From positions 1 through 25,186 of IMG/VR virus record IMGVR_UViG_3300033144_000557: a DNA stretch of 25,186 nucleotides; one strand, written 5' to 3'. This document shows positions 1 through 7,620 of this stretch, one piece after another. Position 1 is the first letter of the stretch, and each line of letters starts with the position of its first letter. A program made the position numbers and the translations under genes. The stretch is from a virus. Under the pieces are notes generated by a model that did not search any database, was not told the DNA's origin, and was given only the letters and a program-made list of their open reading frames with translations.

Positions 1-1572
1 AAAATGTTCACAGATAAAGTTGTACCAATATCCGTTAACTATCCGTTTTTCTTCAAGCCAATCCAAGATGGTATGGACCGTCCAAAAACCGAGTTGGCGT
101 ATAGAGTCCCAGCTTCAAAGCTTACTCGACGTAAACTAGAAACTAACGAGCAACTTAGAGAATTACAAGGTCTTGATACAACTATAGACTGGAAAAACAC
201 GGGGGACAACTCTTACGATGGTGAGAAATTAAAATTATTAGCACACGACGAATCAGGAAAATGGGAACGACCGGACAATATATTAAACAACTGGCGAGTT
301 ACAAAAACTACACTAAGACTAGGCCGAAGAATAGTAGGCAAGTGTATGATGGGCTCAACTTCAAACGCATTAGATAAAGGTGGAAATAACTTCAAAAAAC
401 TTTACTACAGTTCAGATGTTACAAAAAGAAATAGAAATGGACAAACGTCTAGCGGACTCTATTCTTTCTTCATACCTATGGAATGGAATTACGAAGGATT
501 CATGGATACTTTTGGATTACCTGTATTCACTTCAAGCGAAGATAAAAAAATTGGAAGAGATGGTTTACCAATTGAAATTGGAGTTATCGAACACTGGGAA
601 AACGAAGTTGAAGGATTAAAAAATGATAGTGATAGTTTAAATGAATATTATAGACAATTTCCAAGAACTGAAGCTCATGCTTTTAGAGACGAAACTAAAG
701 ACAGTTTATTTAACTTAACTAAAATATATCAACAGATAGATTATAACCACGAAGTAAATAACATAAAGTCTACCACTAGAGGAGCTTTTATGTGGGAAAA
801 TGGAATTAAAGATTCAAGAGTATTATTTATACCTAGCGATAGCGGTAGATTCTTAATATCATGGGTTCCTCCTGTTACATTGCAAAATAATATAATAATA
901 AAAAATGGTATTAAATATCCAGCAAACGATCATATGGGAGCCTTTGGTCTTGATAGTTACGATATTTCTGGTACTGTTGACGGTAAGGGTTCTAACGGAT
1001 CACTTCATGGATTAACTAAGTTTTCAATGGAGGATTGTCCTCCAAATCACTTTTTTTTAGAATACATAGCTAGACCACAAACAGCTGAAATATTTTTTGA
1101 AGAAATACTCATGGCTTTACATTTTTATGGTATGCCTATATTAGCTGAGAATAACAAACCTAGATTTTTATATTATTTAAAAAGAAGAGGTTATAGAGGC
1201 TTTAGTATGAATAGACCTGATAAGATTTGGAATAAGTTATCTACAACGGAGAAAGAAATAGGTGGAATACCTAATTCAAGCGAAGATATAAAACAAGCAC
1301 ATGCTGCAGCTATTGAAAGTTACATAGAAACATATGTTGGTGAAGTAGAAGGATCCATGGGAGATATGTATTTTCAAAAAACATTAGAAGATTGGGCAAC
1401 ATTTAATATAAATAACAGGACAAAGCACGATGCAACTATAAGCTCTGGATTAGCAATAATGGCCTGTAATAAGAATAGATATAAACCAGTCGCTGACAGA
1501 TCTGTTAAAAAGGTTTGTTTAGGTATAAAAAAATATAATAACAAAGGAAGTTTATCACAAATAATAAAATAG
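1..1572 (+). CDS. terL: Terminase large subunit (5' truncated by the window edge)
   Basis: This is the ATP-driven DNA-packaging motor and headful nuclease. The frame is open from base 1; the first ATG, at position 4, is probably an internal methionine, because no Walker A P-loop precedes the Walker B-like LLAHDES. Counting from that Met, the catalytic Asp-Glu are residues 82-83. They are followed by the coupling motif GSTSN, about 35 residues on. The C-terminal half has the RNase H-like nuclease pattern: GLDSYD with D317 and D320, ILAENN with E382, and KHDATISSG with D476. Together the ATPase and nuclease motifs make the call strong. The N-terminal part of the ATPase, including Walker A, should lie just upstream. 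The stop TAG directly abuts the ATG of the portal gene, so the two are probably translationally coupled. This is the only gene here ending in TAG. The first ~350 bases use CGN arginine codons far more than the rest. Confidence 0.9.
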   Translation, partial: KMFTDKVVPISVNYPFFFKPIQDGMDRPKTELAYRVPASKLTRRKLETNEQLRELQGLDTTIDWKNTGDNSYDGEKLKLLAHDESGKWERPDNILNNWRVTKTTLRLGRRIVGKCMMGSTSNALDKGGNNFKKLYYSSDVTKRNRNGQTSSGLYSFFIPMEWNYEGFMDTFGLPVFTSSEDKKIGRDGLPIEIGVIEHWENEVEGLKNDSDSLNEYYRQFPRTEAHAFRDETKDSLFNLTKIYQQIDYNHEVNNIKSTTRGAFMWENGIKDSRVLFIPSDSGRFLISWVPPVTLQNNIIIKNGIKYPANDHMGAFGLDSYDISGTVDGKGSNGSLHGLTKFSMEDCPPNHFFLEYIARPQTAEIFFEEILMALHFYGMPILAENNKPRFLYYLKRRGYRGFSMNRPDKIWNKLSTTEKEIGGIPNSSEDIKQAHAAAIESYIETYVGEVEGSMGDMYFQKTLEDWATFNINNRTKHDATISSGLAIMACNKNRYKPVADRSVKKVCLGIKKYNNKGSLSQIIK

Positions 1573-3771
1573 ATGCAAATAAAAACTTACAATGGTAGTT
1601 CTTTTCCAGATCAGGTGGTACCTGACGAGGTCAAAGCAAGTATTGATTACGGCAAGCAAGTAGGTAGAGCTATTGAAGGAGATTGGTTTAGTGGTACTAG
1701 ATCAACAGTGTCTGGCAGGTACAACACTAACTTCAATAATTTTAGAATGCTAAGGTTGTATGCTAGGGGAGAACAATCTGTACAAAAATATAAAGATGAA
1801 CTTGCAATAAACGGCGATTTAAGTTATTTGAATTTAGATTGGAAACCAGTTCCAATTATACCAAAATTCGTAGATATAGTTGTTAATGGAATGGATAGTA
1901 AGTTATATGATGTAAAAGCTTATGCACAAGATCCTGAATCGTTAAAACAAAGAACAGCATACGCTTCTGCTTTAATGAGAGATATGCAAGCAAAGTCTCT
2001 TATAGAAAAGATAAAAAATGTAACGGGTATGGAGTTGTATAGCACTTCAAATCCAGAAGAGTTACCAGAGAATCAAGAGGAGTTGAATGTTCATATGCAA
2101 TTAACATATAAACAATCTATAGAAATAGCGGAAGAAGAAGCTATAACAAACACATTGGCTTTTAATAAATACGAATTAACAAGAAGAAGAGTTTCTGAAG
2201 ATCTAGTAGTGTTAGGTATTGGTGCTGTAAAAACTAACTTTAACCTATCTCAAGGTGTTACAGTTGACTACGTAGATCCAGCTAATTTAGTTTATTCCTA
2301 CACTAATGATCCTAATTTTCAAGATTTATGGTATGTAGGTGAAGTTAAATATATAAGTTTAAGTGAAGTTAAAAAAGAATTTCCTCACTTAACAGATAGT
2401 GAATTAGAAAGAATACAGCAATTTCCAGGTACTGAAAGTTATAACTATGAGTATAATGGAAGAAGAGACGGTAACAATATAGCTATATTATATTTTGAAT
2501 ATAAAACCTATAGTAATCAAGTTTTTAAAATAAAACAAACGCCTACAGGTTTAGATAAAGCTATTGAAAAGCCAGACACTTTCAACCCACCAAAAAGTGA
2601 TAACTTTGAAAGAGTAAGTAGGTCTATAGAAGTTTTATATAGTGGTGCTAAGATATTAGGTCAAGACATGATGTTAAAGTGGGAGTTGGCTAAAAATATG
2701 ACTAGGCCAAACTCCAACTTAGTTAAAGTTAATATGAATTATAATATATGTGCACCTAAAATGTATAAGGGCCGTATAGAATCTTTAGTTGGTCGTATGA
2801 CTGGTTTTGCTGACATGATTCAATTAACTCATTTAAAGCTACAACAAGTATTAGCTAGAATAGTTCCTGATGGTGTTTTTTTAGATGTTGATGGTTTAGC
2901 TGAGGTTGATTTAGGTAATGGTACAACATACAACCCTCAAGAAGCTTTGAATATGTATTTTCAAACTGGTAGTATAGTTGGTAGGTCAATGACACAAGAC
3001 GGTGGTGCTAACCCTGGTAAAGTTCCAATACAGGAATTACAAACTTCTTCCGGTGGACAAAAAATGCAAAGCTTAATACAGACTTATCAATACTATCTTC
3101 AAATGATGAGAGATGTGACTTGTCTTAACGAAGCTAGAGATGGAGAAGATATGTATAATTTAAACTTATACGAGTTTGGTATATATTTAGAGTTAATGCC
3201 TGATGAAGAGGAAAAAGCTCAATTAGAAAACAGTATACAAGTGTCACTTCAAACACAAAGTATAAATCTAGAAGATGCTATTGAGATAAGGGAAATTAAA
3301 AATTTAAAACTAGCTAATCAAGTTTTAAAAATAAAAAGAAAAAAGAAAGCCGCGGCAGACCAGGCAGCTGCTCAAGAAAACATGAGGGTACAAGCAGACG
3401 CTAACGCTCAAGCTTCTGAAAGAGCTGCTTTAGCTGAAATGCAAAAACAACAAGCTTTAGCCGAAACAACTCTACAAATAGAGCAGGGTAAGTCTCAATT
3501 TGAAATAAATAGAATGCAACAAAAAGCTCAAATAGATATGGAGCTTATGCAGGTTAAGTATGAGTATGATAAACAGCTTAAGCAAATGGATATAGAAAGT
3601 ATAGGCAAAAAAGAAATGCTTATAGAAGATAGAAAAGATAAGAGAACTAGACAAGAAGGAACTCAACAAAGTCAAATGATAAACCAAAGACAACGTCAAG
3701 GATTACCAATAGATTTTGAAGGTGCTGCAGAGCAAGTAAACTTGAAATTAAATGAAATGAACAACGAGTAA
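1573..3771 (+). CDS. Portal protein
   Basis: Predicted portal, the dodecameric ring at one capsid vertex through which terminase pumps DNA and to which the tail attaches. At 732 residues it has the usual size for podovirus portals such as that of P22. The call rests on its place directly after terminase and before the capsid protein, on its length, and on its architecture: a mixed alpha/beta body to about residue 585, then a basic stretch (KIKRKKK, residues 586-592), then a long Ala/Gln/Glu/Lys-rich segment to about 700. That segment is almost certainly helical and probably coiled coil, like the barrel or crown of long portals. The final ~30 residues are Gln/Asn-rich. The ATG follows the terminase stop with no gap and without a Shine-Dalgarno sequence. 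No catalytic motif is expected. A different head-vertex protein is possible but unlikely in this position. Confidence 0.85.
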   Translation: MQIKTYNGSSFPDQVVPDEVKASIDYGKQVGRAIEGDWFSGTRSTVSGRYNTNFNNFRMLRLYARGEQSVQKYKDELAINGDLSYLNLDWKPVPIIPKFVDIVVNGMDSKLYDVKAYAQDPESLKQRTAYASALMRDMQAKSLIEKIKNVTGMELYSTSNPEELPENQEELNVHMQLTYKQSIEIAEEEAITNTLAFNKYELTRRRVSEDLVVLGIGAVKTNFNLSQGVTVDYVDPANLVYSYTNDPNFQDLWYVGEVKYISLSEVKKEFPHLTDSELERIQQFPGTESYNYEYNGRRDGNNIAILYFEYKTYSNQVFKIKQTPTGLDKAIEKPDTFNPPKSDNFERVSRSIEVLYSGAKILGQDMMLKWELAKNMTRPNSNLVKVNMNYNICAPKMYKGRIESLVGRMTGFADMIQLTHLKLQQVLARIVPDGVFLDVDGLAEVDLGNGTTYNPQEALNMYFQTGSIVGRSMTQDGGANPGKVPIQELQTSSGGQKMQSLIQTYQYYLQMMRDVTCLNEARDGEDMYNLNLYEFGIYLELMPDEEEKAQLENSIQVSLQTQSINLEDAIEIREIKNLKLANQVLKIKRKKKAAADQAAAQENMRVQADANAQASERAALAEMQKQQALAETTLQIEQGKSQFEINRMQQKAQIDMELMQVKYEYDKQLKQMDIESIGKKEMLIEDRKDKRTRQEGTQQSQMINQRQRQGLPIDFEGAAEQVNLKLNEMNNE

Positions 3772-3793
3772 TTATTAACTATTATATTATATT
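3772..3793 (+). promoter_or_regulatory. AT-only leader before the scaffold-position gene
   Basis: The gap after the portal stop is nearly all A/T and ends ATTATATTATATTATG, including the start codon. It shares a TATTATATTATG-like core with the leaders before 6802 and, in shifted phase, before 15696. It could be a phage promoter core (TATA-rich), an unstructured ribosome-landing leader, or both. There is no purine-rich Shine-Dalgarno element. Confidence 0.35.
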
Positions 3794-4891
3794 ATGTCAG
3801 AAGAAATAAAAGAAAATGAGGCAGGAGAATTGTCTCAAGGTGAATTCAAAATGAAGAAAAAGCCGAAAAAATTTAACAATGATACACAAATATCAAAAGT
3901 AGATTTGTCAAAAAAAGAAAAAGACAAAGTCGAAGAAACAGAAGATAAAGTCGAAGAAACACCTGTAGCTGAAGAAAAACAAGAGGTTTCAATAAGTGAA
4001 GTAAAGAAAGAGGATACTGAAGAAGTTAAAGAACCTGTAGTAGAAAGTGAACCTATTAAAGAAGAAAAGGTTTACGAATTACCTTCAGAGTTTAAAAAAC
4101 TAGTAGACTTTATGAGCGAAACTGGAGGGACTTTAAAAGATTATGTTAGGTTGAACACGGATTATTCTGAAATGAATGAAAACGCGATACTTAAAGAATA
4201 TTATAAGTCAACAAAACCACATTTAGATAACGAAGAAATAGACTTTATAATGGAAGATAATTTTTCGTTTGATGAGGACATTGACGAAGAGCGAGATATA
4301 AGAAAAAAGAAACTCGCTTTTAAAGAAGAAATTGCTAAAGCCAAAAACTTTTTGGAAGAAACAAAAGCTAAATACTATGAGGAGATCAAGTTGAAACCCT
4401 CTGTAAGCCAAGAACAACAAAAAGCTATGGATTTTTTCAATAGATATAACAAAGAACAGGACGTTAGAAAAAACAAATTGAATAAATTTGAAAACGAATC
4501 TAAAGAATATTTTGCTAAGGATTTCAAAGGTTTTGAGTTTAACCTTGGTGAAAAAACATTTAGATACGACGTTAAAAATGTAGATAAGCTAGCCGAAGAT
4601 CAAAGTAAACTTCAAGGACTTGTAGGAAAGTTTCTTTCAGGTGAAGAAGAAATAGATCACAAAGGTTATCATAAAGCTCTATATGCTGCAGATAATGTAG
4701 ATGATATAGCTAATCATTTTTATGAACAAGGTAAAGCTGATGCTGTAAAAGAAATGATAAATAAATCTAAAAACGTTGAAACGGCTTCTAGGCCACAAAA
4801 CAACGAAGAGTTATTTATTAATGGTTTTAAAGTTAAAGCTATATCAGGCGTCGATAGTTCTAGGTTAAAAATAAAAAGTAAAAAAAAATAA
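3794..4891 (+). CDS. Acidic charged protein, putative scaffolding/assembly protein
   Basis: The function is inferred from position (between portal and capsid genes) and composition; no domain is recognised. Residues 1 to about 95 are low-complexity and rich in Glu, Lys, Asp and Val, with two copies of a DKVEET-type repeat near residues 45-56. The middle, about residues 100-250, alternates acidic and basic residues in helix-like runs (for example IRKKKLAFKEEIAKAK). The C terminus is basic, ending KIKSKKK. A disordered acidic N terminus, helical core and basic C-terminal tail are typical of phage scaffolds, whose basic tail docks on the capsid protein. No cysteine and no membrane segment are visible. 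The start ATG follows an AT-only leader without Shine-Dalgarno. An alternative is a minor head protein packaged with DNA. Confidence 0.55.
   Translation: MSEEIKENEAGELSQGEFKMKKKPKKFNNDTQISKVDLSKKEKDKVEETEDKVEETPVAEEKQEVSISEVKKEDTEEVKEPVVESEPIKEEKVYELPSEFKKLVDFMSETGGTLKDYVRLNTDYSEMNENAILKEYYKSTKPHLDNEEIDFIMEDNFSFDEDIDEERDIRKKKLAFKEEIAKAKNFLEETKAKYYEEIKLKPSVSQEQQKAMDFFNRYNKEQDVRKNKLNKFENESKEYFAKDFKGFEFNLGEKTFRYDVKNVDKLAEDQSKLQGLVGKFLSGEEEIDHKGYHKALYAADNVDDIANHFYEQGKADAVKEMINKSKNVETASRPQNNEELFINGFKVKAISGVDSSRLKIKSKKK
3926..3961 (+). repeat. Two-copy 15-base direct repeat, 21-base period
   Basis: The 15 bases AAAGTCGAAGAAACA occur at 3926-3940 and again at 3947-3961. The 21-base period is exactly seven codons, giving the protein repeat KVEET-ED-KVEET. 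This looks like a small in-frame slippage duplication within the acidic N-terminal region of the scaffold-position protein. Confidence 0.85.
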
Positions 4892-4909
4892 AACTTAAAA
4901 CTAATAATA

Positions 4910-6373
4910 ATGGGATTAATTGATATGACTCCAGGTATTGCGCCAGCTCAAAAGAGATTGGCACTAAATACTAACTATTTAGATTTTACCGGAGATGAGG
5001 GAGGAAATTTTGCACAGCAATACCTTCCAGAATTATACGAACAAGAAGTAGAGCGTTATGGAAACAGAACGTTATCTGGCTTTTTAAGAATGGTTGGCGC
5101 TGAAATGCCAATGACATCTGATCAAGTTGTTTGGTCTGAGCAAAATAGATTACACGTTGCTTACAAAAATAACGAGATTGCAGAGGGTGCTAATAACGGT
5201 ATACAAGTTACTTTGAATCTTGTAGATGCTCAAACACCTAATGGTGTTATTAGACCAGGTGCTACTATCTTGTTAACTGACACTGCTACTGGACTAACTA
5301 GCTGTAAAGCACTAGTTCAAACTGTTACAGAAAATGCAGCTGGATTAAATAATATACTTGATTGTACTATTTATGAAGGTGATTATGGTGATGTTAGCGA
5401 GCAAATTAAAGAAGGTGCTGATCTATTTGTTTATGGTTCTGAATTTGCTAAAGGTTCAACTGGAATGAATGGTACTATTCAACCACAATTTACTCAGTAT
5501 TCAAATACACCAATAATCATGAAAGATAACTTCGAGATTAATGGTTCTGATACTGCACAAATTGGATGGGTTGAAGTAGCTACTGAAGATGGTACATCAG
5601 GATACTTATGGTATTTAAAGTCTGAGTCTGAAACAAGATTACGTTTCGATGATTACTTAGAAATGTCAATGGTTGAAGGTGTTAAATACACTGGAGCAGA
5701 TGTAGGCTTTTCTTTTGGAAATAGTGGTAATGCATTAGTTAAAGGTACAGAAGGTTTATTCGCTGCTATAGAAGACAGAGGTAATATTTACTCTGGTTTC
5801 TCTGGAGCGCCTCAACCAGGTAACGGTGCTTTAGCTGATTTTGATGAAATACTAAAGCAATTAGACAAGCAAGGTGCTATTGAAGAAAACATGTTATTCT
5901 TATCAAGATCTACTGCTCTTGATTTTGATGATATGATTGCTGCTCAAGCTGGTGGTGGATATAATTCTGCTCAAGCTGTTTCTTATGGTTTATTCGATAA
6001 TGAAGCTGAAATGGCACTTAACTTTGGTTTCTCTGGTTTCAGAAGAGGTTCTTATGACTTCTACAAAACTGACTGGAAATACTTAAACGATGCTACAACT
6101 AGAGGTATGGATCACCAAATTGATGGTGTTTTAGTACCAGCTGGAACTACAACTGTTTATGACCAAATGTTAGGATCTAACATTAGAAGACCTTTCTTAC
6201 ACGTAAGATATAGAGCTTCTGAAACAGAAGATAGAAGATACAAGTCATGGATCACTGGATCTGTGGGAGGTGCTTACACTTCTGATCTTGATGCTATGAG
6301 AGTTAATTTCTTATCTGAAAGATGTTTAGTTACACAAGCTGCTAATAACTTCGTGTTATTCAAAGGAGCTTAA
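4910..6373 (+). CDS. Major capsid protein (HK97-fold, crAss-like type)
   Basis: Predicted shell protein of the icosahedral head. It has 487 residues, close to the size of capsid proteins in crAss-like phages, and sits after the portal and scaffold-position genes. The N-terminal segment has features I associate with that family: EQEVERYGNRTLSGFLRM, then SDQVVWSEQNRLH, at about residues 40-85. The remainder is rich in Gly, Ala, Thr and aromatic residues, as expected of a mixed alpha/beta capsid fold. It has few cysteines. The ATG at 4910 is preceded by an A/T-rich leader (AAAACTTAAAACTAATAATA) with no Shine-Dalgarno. Synonymous codon use is very uniform (Arg mostly AGA, Gly mostly GGT/GGA), as expected for the most highly expressed virion gene. 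The fold call is from motif and context, not a structural comparison. Confidence 0.87.
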   Translation: MGLIDMTPGIAPAQKRLALNTNYLDFTGDEGGNFAQQYLPELYEQEVERYGNRTLSGFLRMVGAEMPMTSDQVVWSEQNRLHVAYKNNEIAEGANNGIQVTLNLVDAQTPNGVIRPGATILLTDTATGLTSCKALVQTVTENAAGLNNILDCTIYEGDYGDVSEQIKEGADLFVYGSEFAKGSTGMNGTIQPQFTQYSNTPIIMKDNFEINGSDTAQIGWVEVATEDGTSGYLWYLKSESETRLRFDDYLEMSMVEGVKYTGADVGFSFGNSGNALVKGTEGLFAAIEDRGNIYSGFSGAPQPGNGALADFDEILKQLDKQGAIEENMLFLSRSTALDFDDMIAAQAGGGYNSAQAVSYGLFDNEAEMALNFGFSGFRRGSYDFYKTDWKYLNDATTRGMDHQIDGVLVPAGTTTVYDQMLGSNIRRPFLHVRYRASETEDRRYKSWITGSVGGAYTSDLDAMRVNFLSERCLVTQAANNFVLFKGA

Positions 6374-6404
6374 TTATTTATTAACATTTTAAAATATAGA
6401 AATT

Positions 6405-6743
6405 ATGGCAATTATAATAGCAAAAGACAACACAATCCTTAATTGTGATAATGTTGCGTCAATCGTACAAGGTGATAGTGATACAAAGTACATTGTTAGT
6501 TACGAAGCTAATGGTAGTGCAGCTAAAGAAATTGAGTTCGAAAGATCTCCTTCTTTAACCGCTGCTTTGTTATATACTAAAGCAAACAAGCAAGAGGCCA
6601 AAGGTGAAGAATTGGAGGTTGTTGCTAAAGGTGCTATCGCACCAAGTCTTAATAAAGCTGTAGCTGCTGGTAACGGCGCTGGAGGTGAAGTTAAGATTGT
6701 AGGAAGAGGATACGTACCTTCTAAGGTAACTGAATCAAACTAA
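6405..6743 (+). CDS. Small uncharacterised protein after the capsid gene
   Basis: I do not recognise this 112-residue protein. The first ~50 residues look like short beta strands (MAIIIAKDNTI, KYIVSYEA), followed by an Ala-rich helical segment (LTAALLYTKANKQEAK). The last ~30 residues are a Gly/Ala/Val-rich tail containing GNGAGGEVKIVGRGYVP. It has no signal peptide or membrane segment and one cysteine. It lies 31 bases after the capsid gene and is followed at once by a strong terminator, so it is probably co-transcribed with the head genes. A head decoration or cement protein is a reasonable guess from position and size, but nothing in the sequence proves it. No Shine-Dalgarno precedes the ATG; the leader is A/T-rich. 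Confidence 0.7.
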   Translation: MAIIIAKDNTILNCDNVASIVQGDSDTKYIVSYEANGSAAKEIEFERSPSLTAALLYTKANKQEAKGEELEVVAKGAIAPSLNKAVAAGNGAGGEVKIVGRGYVPSKVTESN

Positions 6744-6753
6744 GTAAACAATT

Positions 6754-6779
6754 AAGATCCCGCTTCGGCGGGGTCTTTT
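6754..6779 (+). terminator. Intrinsic terminator with TTCG tetraloop
   Basis: An 8-base stem, GATCCCGC (6756-6763) with GCGGGGTC (6768-6775), closes a TTCG loop in C(TTCG)G context, the extra-stable UUCG tetraloop. All pairs are Watson-Crick except one T-G. Flanking AA/TT can extend the stem, and a TTTT run follows. This is one of the very few GC-rich spots in the window, 10 bases after the stop of the 112-residue gene. Confidence 0.9.
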
Positions 6780-6780
6780 A

Positions 6781-6801
6781 TTAATTATTATATTATATAT
6801 T
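6781..6801 (+). promoter_or_regulatory. AT-only leader before the 253-residue gene
   Basis: Between the terminator T-run and the ATG at 6802 lies only A/T, ending ATTATATTATATATTATG with the start codon. Because a strong terminator lies directly upstream, this leader is the best candidate in the window for a promoter that restarts transcription, though readthrough or antitermination would also explain expression downstream. It matches the leader at 3781-3793 closely. Confidence 0.4.
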
Positions 6802-7563
6802 ATGGAAAAAGAAAAAAAAGCACCTACTAAAAAGTGGGAATATAAAGATAGAAATTATTATCTAATAGGAAATAAAGCTCCACTAACTCATACCATACCA
6901 AGTAAACACACTAGAAGATATCCTTTAGTTTGGTTTGACGAAGAGAAAGGTTATGAAAGAGAATTAAGATATGCTACAAATCAAGAGAGTATTTTTGTAG
7001 ATGAACAAAAAGGTCAAGTGACTCTTAAGCATGTTGTATTTGAAGGAGGTCACATGATGGTTCCTAAAGAAAAAAGAAATTTACAAGAGTTTTTAAGTAA
7101 ACACCCACATAGAGGTGTTATATTCGCTGAATATGATGAGCAGCAAGTTGCTCATTCAGATTTAGAGGATATGGAAATGCAAGTTATAGCTATGAACATG
7201 TGTTTACAATTAGATGTAGATATGATGGAAGCTATAATGAGAACAGAGTTAGGTTCTAGAGTATCAGAAATGACTTCTAAAGAACTTAAAAGAGATGCAC
7301 TGCTATTTGCTAAAAGAAATCCTGAGCTGTTTGTAGAATTAGCTCAAGATGAAAATGTACAAATAAGAAACTTTGGTATAGTAGCTGTAGAAGAAGGTTT
7401 CCTAAAGTTAGATGGGGATCAAAGAACTTTTAAGTGGGGAAGTAATGGGCGTAAATTGTTCACAGTTCCATTTGATGAAAACCCATATTCAGCCTTAGCT
7501 GCTTGGTTTAAGACTGATGAAGGTTTAGAGGTTTATAAAACCTTAGAGAAAAAACTTAAATAA
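6802..7563 (+). CDS. Uncharacterised phage structural-module protein
   Basis: I cannot assign a function to this 253-residue protein. The N terminus is very Lys-rich (MEKEKKAPTKKW). Residues ~15-110 look beta-rich, with HVVFEGGHMMVPKEKRNLQEFLSKHP, a pattern I associate with proteins of marine phage head-tail modules. The middle (~115-190) is helical and acidic, with ELAQDENVQIRNFGIVAVEEG. The C terminus holds FKWGSNGRKLFTVPF followed by a helix ending in KTLEKKLK. It has no membrane segment or signal peptide. The gene is bracketed by two intrinsic terminators (6754-6779 and 7579-7606) and has an AT-only leader, so it may form a single-gene transcription unit. Its position between capsid and tail genes suggests a head-completion or connector role, which is inference only. 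Confidence 0.7.
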   Translation: MEKEKKAPTKKWEYKDRNYYLIGNKAPLTHTIPSKHTRRYPLVWFDEEKGYERELRYATNQESIFVDEQKGQVTLKHVVFEGGHMMVPKEKRNLQEFLSKHPHRGVIFAEYDEQQVAHSDLEDMEMQVIAMNMCLQLDVDMMEAIMRTELGSRVSEMTSKELKRDALLFAKRNPELFVELAQDENVQIRNFGIVAVEEGFLKLDGDQRTFKWGSNGRKLFTVPFDENPYSALAAWFKTDEGLEVYKTLEKKLK

Positions 7564-7578
7564 CAAGTGATAATAAAT

Positions 7579-7606
7579 AGGTGGCCTAACCGCCACCTTT
7601 TTTTTT
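7579..7606 (+). terminator. Intrinsic terminator with nine-T tail
   Basis: The stem GGTGGC (7580-7585) pairs perfectly with GCCACC (7592-7597) around a six-base loop CTAACC; A7579-T7598 can add a pair. Nine T residues follow (7598-7606). It lies 15 bases after the stop of the 253-residue gene and 14 bases before the next ATG, so it separates the head genes from the tail genes. Confidence 0.92.
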
Positions 7607-7620
7607 AAACATAAAAAGAT

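Noticed and set aside
4-6. ATG at position 4 as the true start of the terminase gene
   Set aside because: The Walker B, coupling and nuclease motifs are present but the Walker A motif that must precede them is not, so the gene almost certainly begins upstream of the window.
380-619. 79-codon + strand frame inside the terminase gene
   Set aside because: It is fully nested in the terminase frame, whose motifs are conserved across the region. Its charged helical look comes from an A-rich frame shift.
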